Part shown: in pieces, positions 61,776 through 64,000 of the stretch | How positions within the stretch are numbered: the stretch's first letter is position 1 | How the letters are laid out: each line of letters begins with the position of its first letter | The notes under the pieces: generated by a model | Database searches by the model: none | Told to the model about the DNA's origin: nothing | The model's input: only the letters and a program-made list of their open reading frames with translations | Program-made: the position numbers and the translations under genes | Source: a bacterium | GTDB lineage: Bacteria > Chloroflexota > Dehalococcoidia > Tepidiformales > Tepidiformaceae | Direction of reading: 5' to 3' | Assembly: GCA_003577245.1 (NCBI GenBank) | Contig: QEVS01000011.1 | Location: 28,870 to 92,869 of the forward strand | Length of the DNA stretch: 64,000 bases

Positions 61776-63128
61776 CTACGCCGACGCACCGCCCTGAGCC
61801 AGGCGCGAATACGAGGCCACTTGCTCCTGGGCGTAAGGGCCAATCGTCTCGAAGATGTTCACCGTGCTGTCGAGTCGCTTCTGGAGCCCGCTCATGAGGC
61901 CGATCACCCGGAAGATGAGGAGGATGTCGGCCGGCACTTGCGTGACGGGATTGGCCTTGAGGACGCGAGCAAGCCGCTCGTTCACCTCGGGCATGACGTC
62001 GGCATCGGCATAGGGCTTGTTATCGGGTCCGCCGGACTCCAGGAACGAGCGCCCGAGTGCAATGAGCGTCTCCGGGTCATCGGTGCGGGTGCGGAAGCCG
62101 AGCGCGCGGAAGGCTTCCACCATCTCATCTTCATCCTGCGTGAGAAGGCTGGTGGTGAGCCGGGCGTAGGCGATGCGGAAGTCATCCGTGAGGTCTTTCG
62201 AAAGGCCGAAGTCGATGAAGACGACTACCGGACCGGGCAGCACCAGCAGATTGCCTGGGTGCGGGTCGGCATGGAAGTAGCCGTTCACAAGGATCTGTTC
62301 GCAGTAGGCCTCGGTCATGATCTGGGCCACGCGATTGGTGTCGATGCCCTCGGCGCGGAGCCGGTCGACGTCGGAGATCTTGATGCCATCGATGAATTCG
62401 AGCGTTAAGACGCGCCGCGCTGTGTGCTCCCAGATAACGCGTGGCACGCGGACGTCGGGGCGGGCAGCAAGGTCTGCGGCCACGCGTTCCGCGCTGCGAC
62501 CCTCAAGCTCGAAGTCGAGCTCTCGCGGGATGTAGCGCTTCATCTCGTTGAAGAGGACGCGGAAGTCGAAGTTGCGCTCGATTTTCGCCAGCACCCACAC
62601 CAGGACGCCAACGTTGCGCAGGTCAGTTTCGACAACGCGCTCGATGCCGGGATACTGGACCTTGACGGCCACGTCGCGCCCATCGCGGGTGCGCGCGCGG
62701 TGCACCTGCGCCAGGGAGGCAGAGGCGATCGGGGTGGCCGAAAACTCTTCGAAGATGACTCCGGGGTCTTCGCCCAGCTGGCTCCGGATCTCGGCGCGGA
62801 TGGCAGCGAAGGGCCGCGACGGCACCTGGTCCTGCAGGGCGCTGAGGACGGCCACGTACTCGGGCGGGGCGACATCGGCGCGGCTGCTGATGAACTGGCA
62901 CATCTTGATGAGAAGGCCTTGCATCTGGGCGGCGAGCGCGTAGATGCGCCGGGCATTGCGCAGGTGCTGCTCAGAGTAGCGGCGTTCGCGCTCCTCCGCC
63001 GAGAGCCCCTTCTTGCGCTGGATGCGCTTGTAGCCGATGTAGACGCCGAGGAAGGTCCAGCTAACGCGGACGAAGCGGGAGAGGCGGCGGTGGAGCGGCA
63101 GGGGCTTGGCGCCGGTGATTGATGCCAT
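61776..63128 (-). CDS. ABC1/UbiB family atypical kinase
   Basis: 450 residues. Ala-rich loop SASLAQVHRA, the ATP-binding VAVKVQYPG, catalytic HADPHPGN and IDFGLSKD are intact. The KxGQ signature reads KMCQ (LLIKMCQFISS), with glycine replaced by cysteine. N-terminal region contains a single hydrophobic stretch (WTFLGVYIGYKRI). Family members support quinone or lipid biosynthesis through ATPase activity. Quinone substrate genes are not nearby. Confidence 0.9.
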   Translation of the reverse strand: MASITGAKPLPLHRRLSRFVRVSWTFLGVYIGYKRIQRKKGLSAEERERRYSEQHLRNARRIYALAAQMQGLLIKMCQFISSRADVAPPEYVAVLSALQDQVPSRPFAAIRAEIRSQLGEDPGVIFEEFSATPIASASLAQVHRARTRDGRDVAVKVQYPGIERVVETDLRNVGVLVWVLAKIERNFDFRVLFNEMKRYIPRELDFELEGRSAERVAADLAARPDVRVPRVIWEHTARRVLTLEFIDGIKISDVDRLRAEGIDTNRVAQIMTEAYCEQILVNGYFHADPHPGNLLVLPGPVVVFIDFGLSKDLTDDFRIAYARLTTSLLTQDEDEMVEAFRALGFRTRTDDPETLIALGRSFLESGGPDNKPYADADVMPEVNERLARVLKANPVTQVPADILLIFRVIGLMSGLQKRLDSTVNIFETIGPYAQEQVASYSRLAQGGASA

Positions 63129-63160
63129 CGTTCTGATCGTACCTGCGAATCATGCAGACA

Positions 63161-63196
63161 GGCGAGAGGCCGGGTAACAGGTCCCGGCCTCTCGCC
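63161..63196 (-). terminator. Strong 14-bp hairpin
   Basis: GGCGAGAGGCCGGG, an 8-nt loop and CCCGGCCTCTCGCC form a perfect 14-bp stem between the end of the small gene at 63224 and the start of ubiB. It probably terminates transcription of the former; no U-run is attached. Confidence 0.55.
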
Positions 63197-63223
63197 CGTG
63201 AAGTCCGGTTGGATGGACGCCGG

Positions 63224-63523
63224 CTACTTGACCGCGATGTCGTTGACCTTCCATGAGCCGGCGACGTCGCGCCACCGGGTGCCGATGGTGCGTTCGCCAT
63301 CGGCCGTCTTCATGACGAGGTCGACCAGGTGGTCGTCGCCTTCCTGGCCGAGCACTTTGACGTCGCATCCTGTGGCCGCGGGCTGGGGCTGTCCCGCGGT
63401 CTGGGCCTGCATGGCCATTGCCTTGCCCATTCCCTCCGGGGTGAAGGCAATCATGAGGCCCGCGATGTTCTGGGCGATGAGGTCCTTGGCGAACTGTTCC
63501 GCCGAGCTCTGTAGGTCAGCCAT
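63224..63523 (-). CDS. Small protein, NTF2/SnoaL-like in outline
   Basis: 99 residues from ATG 63523 with AAAGGAG five nt upstream. SSAEQFAKDLIAQNIAGLMIAFTPEGM, then CDVKVLGQEGDDHLVDLVMKTADGERTIGTRWRDVAGSWKVNDIAV; the ending W-K-V-N-D-I-A is typical of NTF2-like sandwich folds, but the protein is shorter than usual. No function is assigned. Confidence 0.65.
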   Translation of the reverse strand: MADLQSSAEQFAKDLIAQNIAGLMIAFTPEGMGKAMAMQAQTAGQPQPAATGCDVKVLGQEGDDHLVDLVMKTADGERTIGTRWRDVAGSWKVNDIAVK

Positions 63524-63613
63524 TTCTGCTCCTTTGTTGCGCCGCGCGCGTACCGTACCGGCGGCGGGTTGGGCGATCGTTAGCGCGGATGGCGCCCCTG
63601 TCAAGCAAGCGGC

Positions 63614-64000
63614 TTACCTTGATCCGCGCAGGCGCGGGTCGAGGACGTCGCGAAGGGCGTCGCCGAGCATGTTGAAGCCGAACACCGCCAGGAAGATGGA
63701 AATCCCCGGGACGAGGGCAAGGTGGAGGTTGGCTTCGGCAAGGTCCCTCGTGCGCCCGGAGAGCATCTGCCCCCACGTCGGGAAGTTTGTGACCCCGATG
63801 CCAAGGAAGCTGATGGTGGCCTCGGCGAGGATGGCGGTGCCAAGCTGGAGCGTGGCGAGGACGATTATCGTTGGCATTATGTTCGGCAAAATGTGCCGCA
63901 TGATTATGCGGGGATGCGATGCGCCGAGGACGACCGCGGCCTCAACGTACGGGTTCGCCCGGGTGGCCAGCACGGCGCTCCGCACCACGCGTGAGGCGCC
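63614..64000 (-). CDS. ABC transporter permease, Dpp/Opp (DppC) type (5' end outside window)
   Basis: The frame reads 129 codons into the window end with no start needed. EAAVVLGASHPRIIMRHILPN is the BPD permease EAA loop that contacts the ATPase, followed by membrane helices (TIIVLATLQLGTAILAEATISFLGIG, LVPGISIFLAVFGFNMLGDALRD). DppC-type peptides/oligopeptide or nickel importers end like this (GDALRDVLDPRLRG). Substrate unknown. Confidence 0.9.
   Translation of the reverse strand, partial: GASRVVRSAVLATRANPYVEAAVVLGASHPRIIMRHILPNIMPTIIVLATLQLGTAILAEATISFLGIGVTNFPTWGQMLSGRTRDLAEANLHLALVPGISIFLAVFGFNMLGDALRDVLDPRLRGSR

Noticed and set aside
1..64000. CRISPR arrays, insertion sequences or prophage genes
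   Set aside because: No regularly spaced repeats, transposase, integrase or phage structural gene was recognised on either strand.

Overview
The window is about 64 kb of GC-rich bacterial chromosome, densely packed on both strands, with no insertion sequence, prophage or CRISPR array that I can recognise. Surface genes point to a single-membrane envelope: a sortase and a sortase-type anchored protein, lipobox lipoproteins, a Tat-exported deacetylase-like protein, and no recognisable outer-membrane protein. Together with PyrR control of the pyr genes, a coaD-linked DivIVA/SepIVA-like gene and tandem CaiB/BaiF CoA-transferases, this suggests a Chloroflexota or actinobacterium-like organism. My preferred reading is Chloroflexota. 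That is inference; there is no rRNA here to settle it.

Layout. 1-3.9 kb: a MacB/FtsX-type ABC exporter (permease cut by the window edge). 3.9-10 kb: DUF309, a small membrane protein, DUF402, uvrC, a membrane protein, an M28 lipoprotein peptidase and a LysM lipoprotein. 10.2-13.9 kb: two translationally coupled CoA-transferases and a Zn alcohol dehydrogenase. 14-20 kb: SlyD, ClpP, leuS behind a candidate leucine leader peptide, a bactofilin and an enoyl-CoA hydratase. 20-25 kb: coiled-coil/coaD/rsmD/GH18-like group and HtrA, divergent from greA. 25.4-28.7 kb: lysS, Nudix, serS. 29.4 kb: tRNA-Arg.

29.7-42.7 kb: a surface-carbohydrate and cell-surface region. It holds a TIM-barrel secreted protein, a coiled-coil protein, a 51-residue membrane protein overlapping a processive GT2 synthase, a Tat-exported DUF2334 deacetylase-like protein, a sortase, UDP-GlcNAc 2-epimerase, a GH26-like hydrolase, a laminin-G-like secreted protein, and an SdrD_B-like surface protein that is frameshifted and ends in an LPATP plus membrane plus Arg tail. 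This resembles in logic (not sequence) the ica/pga systems, in which a GT2 synthase, a small membrane partner, a deacetylase and a hydrolase make a surface polymer. It is the best candidate here for an undescribed system.

42.8-51.4 kb: a hot-dog dehydratase, tRNA-Asp, pheST, a DUF6081-like protein, a HAD phosphatase, a THUMP-like methyltransferase, a small helix-turn-helix protein and CinA. 51.5-60.5 kb: a pyrimidine operon read leftwards (pyrR-pyrB-pyrC-carA-GNAT-membrane protein-carB-pyrK) with nearly every junction overlapping, headed by a PyrR-binding loop. 60.7-64 kb: TetR, a J-like membrane protein without HPD, UbiB/ABC1, a small protein and a Dpp/Opp-type permease cut by the window end.

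A recurring feature is that several genes have a TAnnnT box 6-8 nt before the start codon and no Shine-Dalgarno sequence, which suggests leaderless transcripts.
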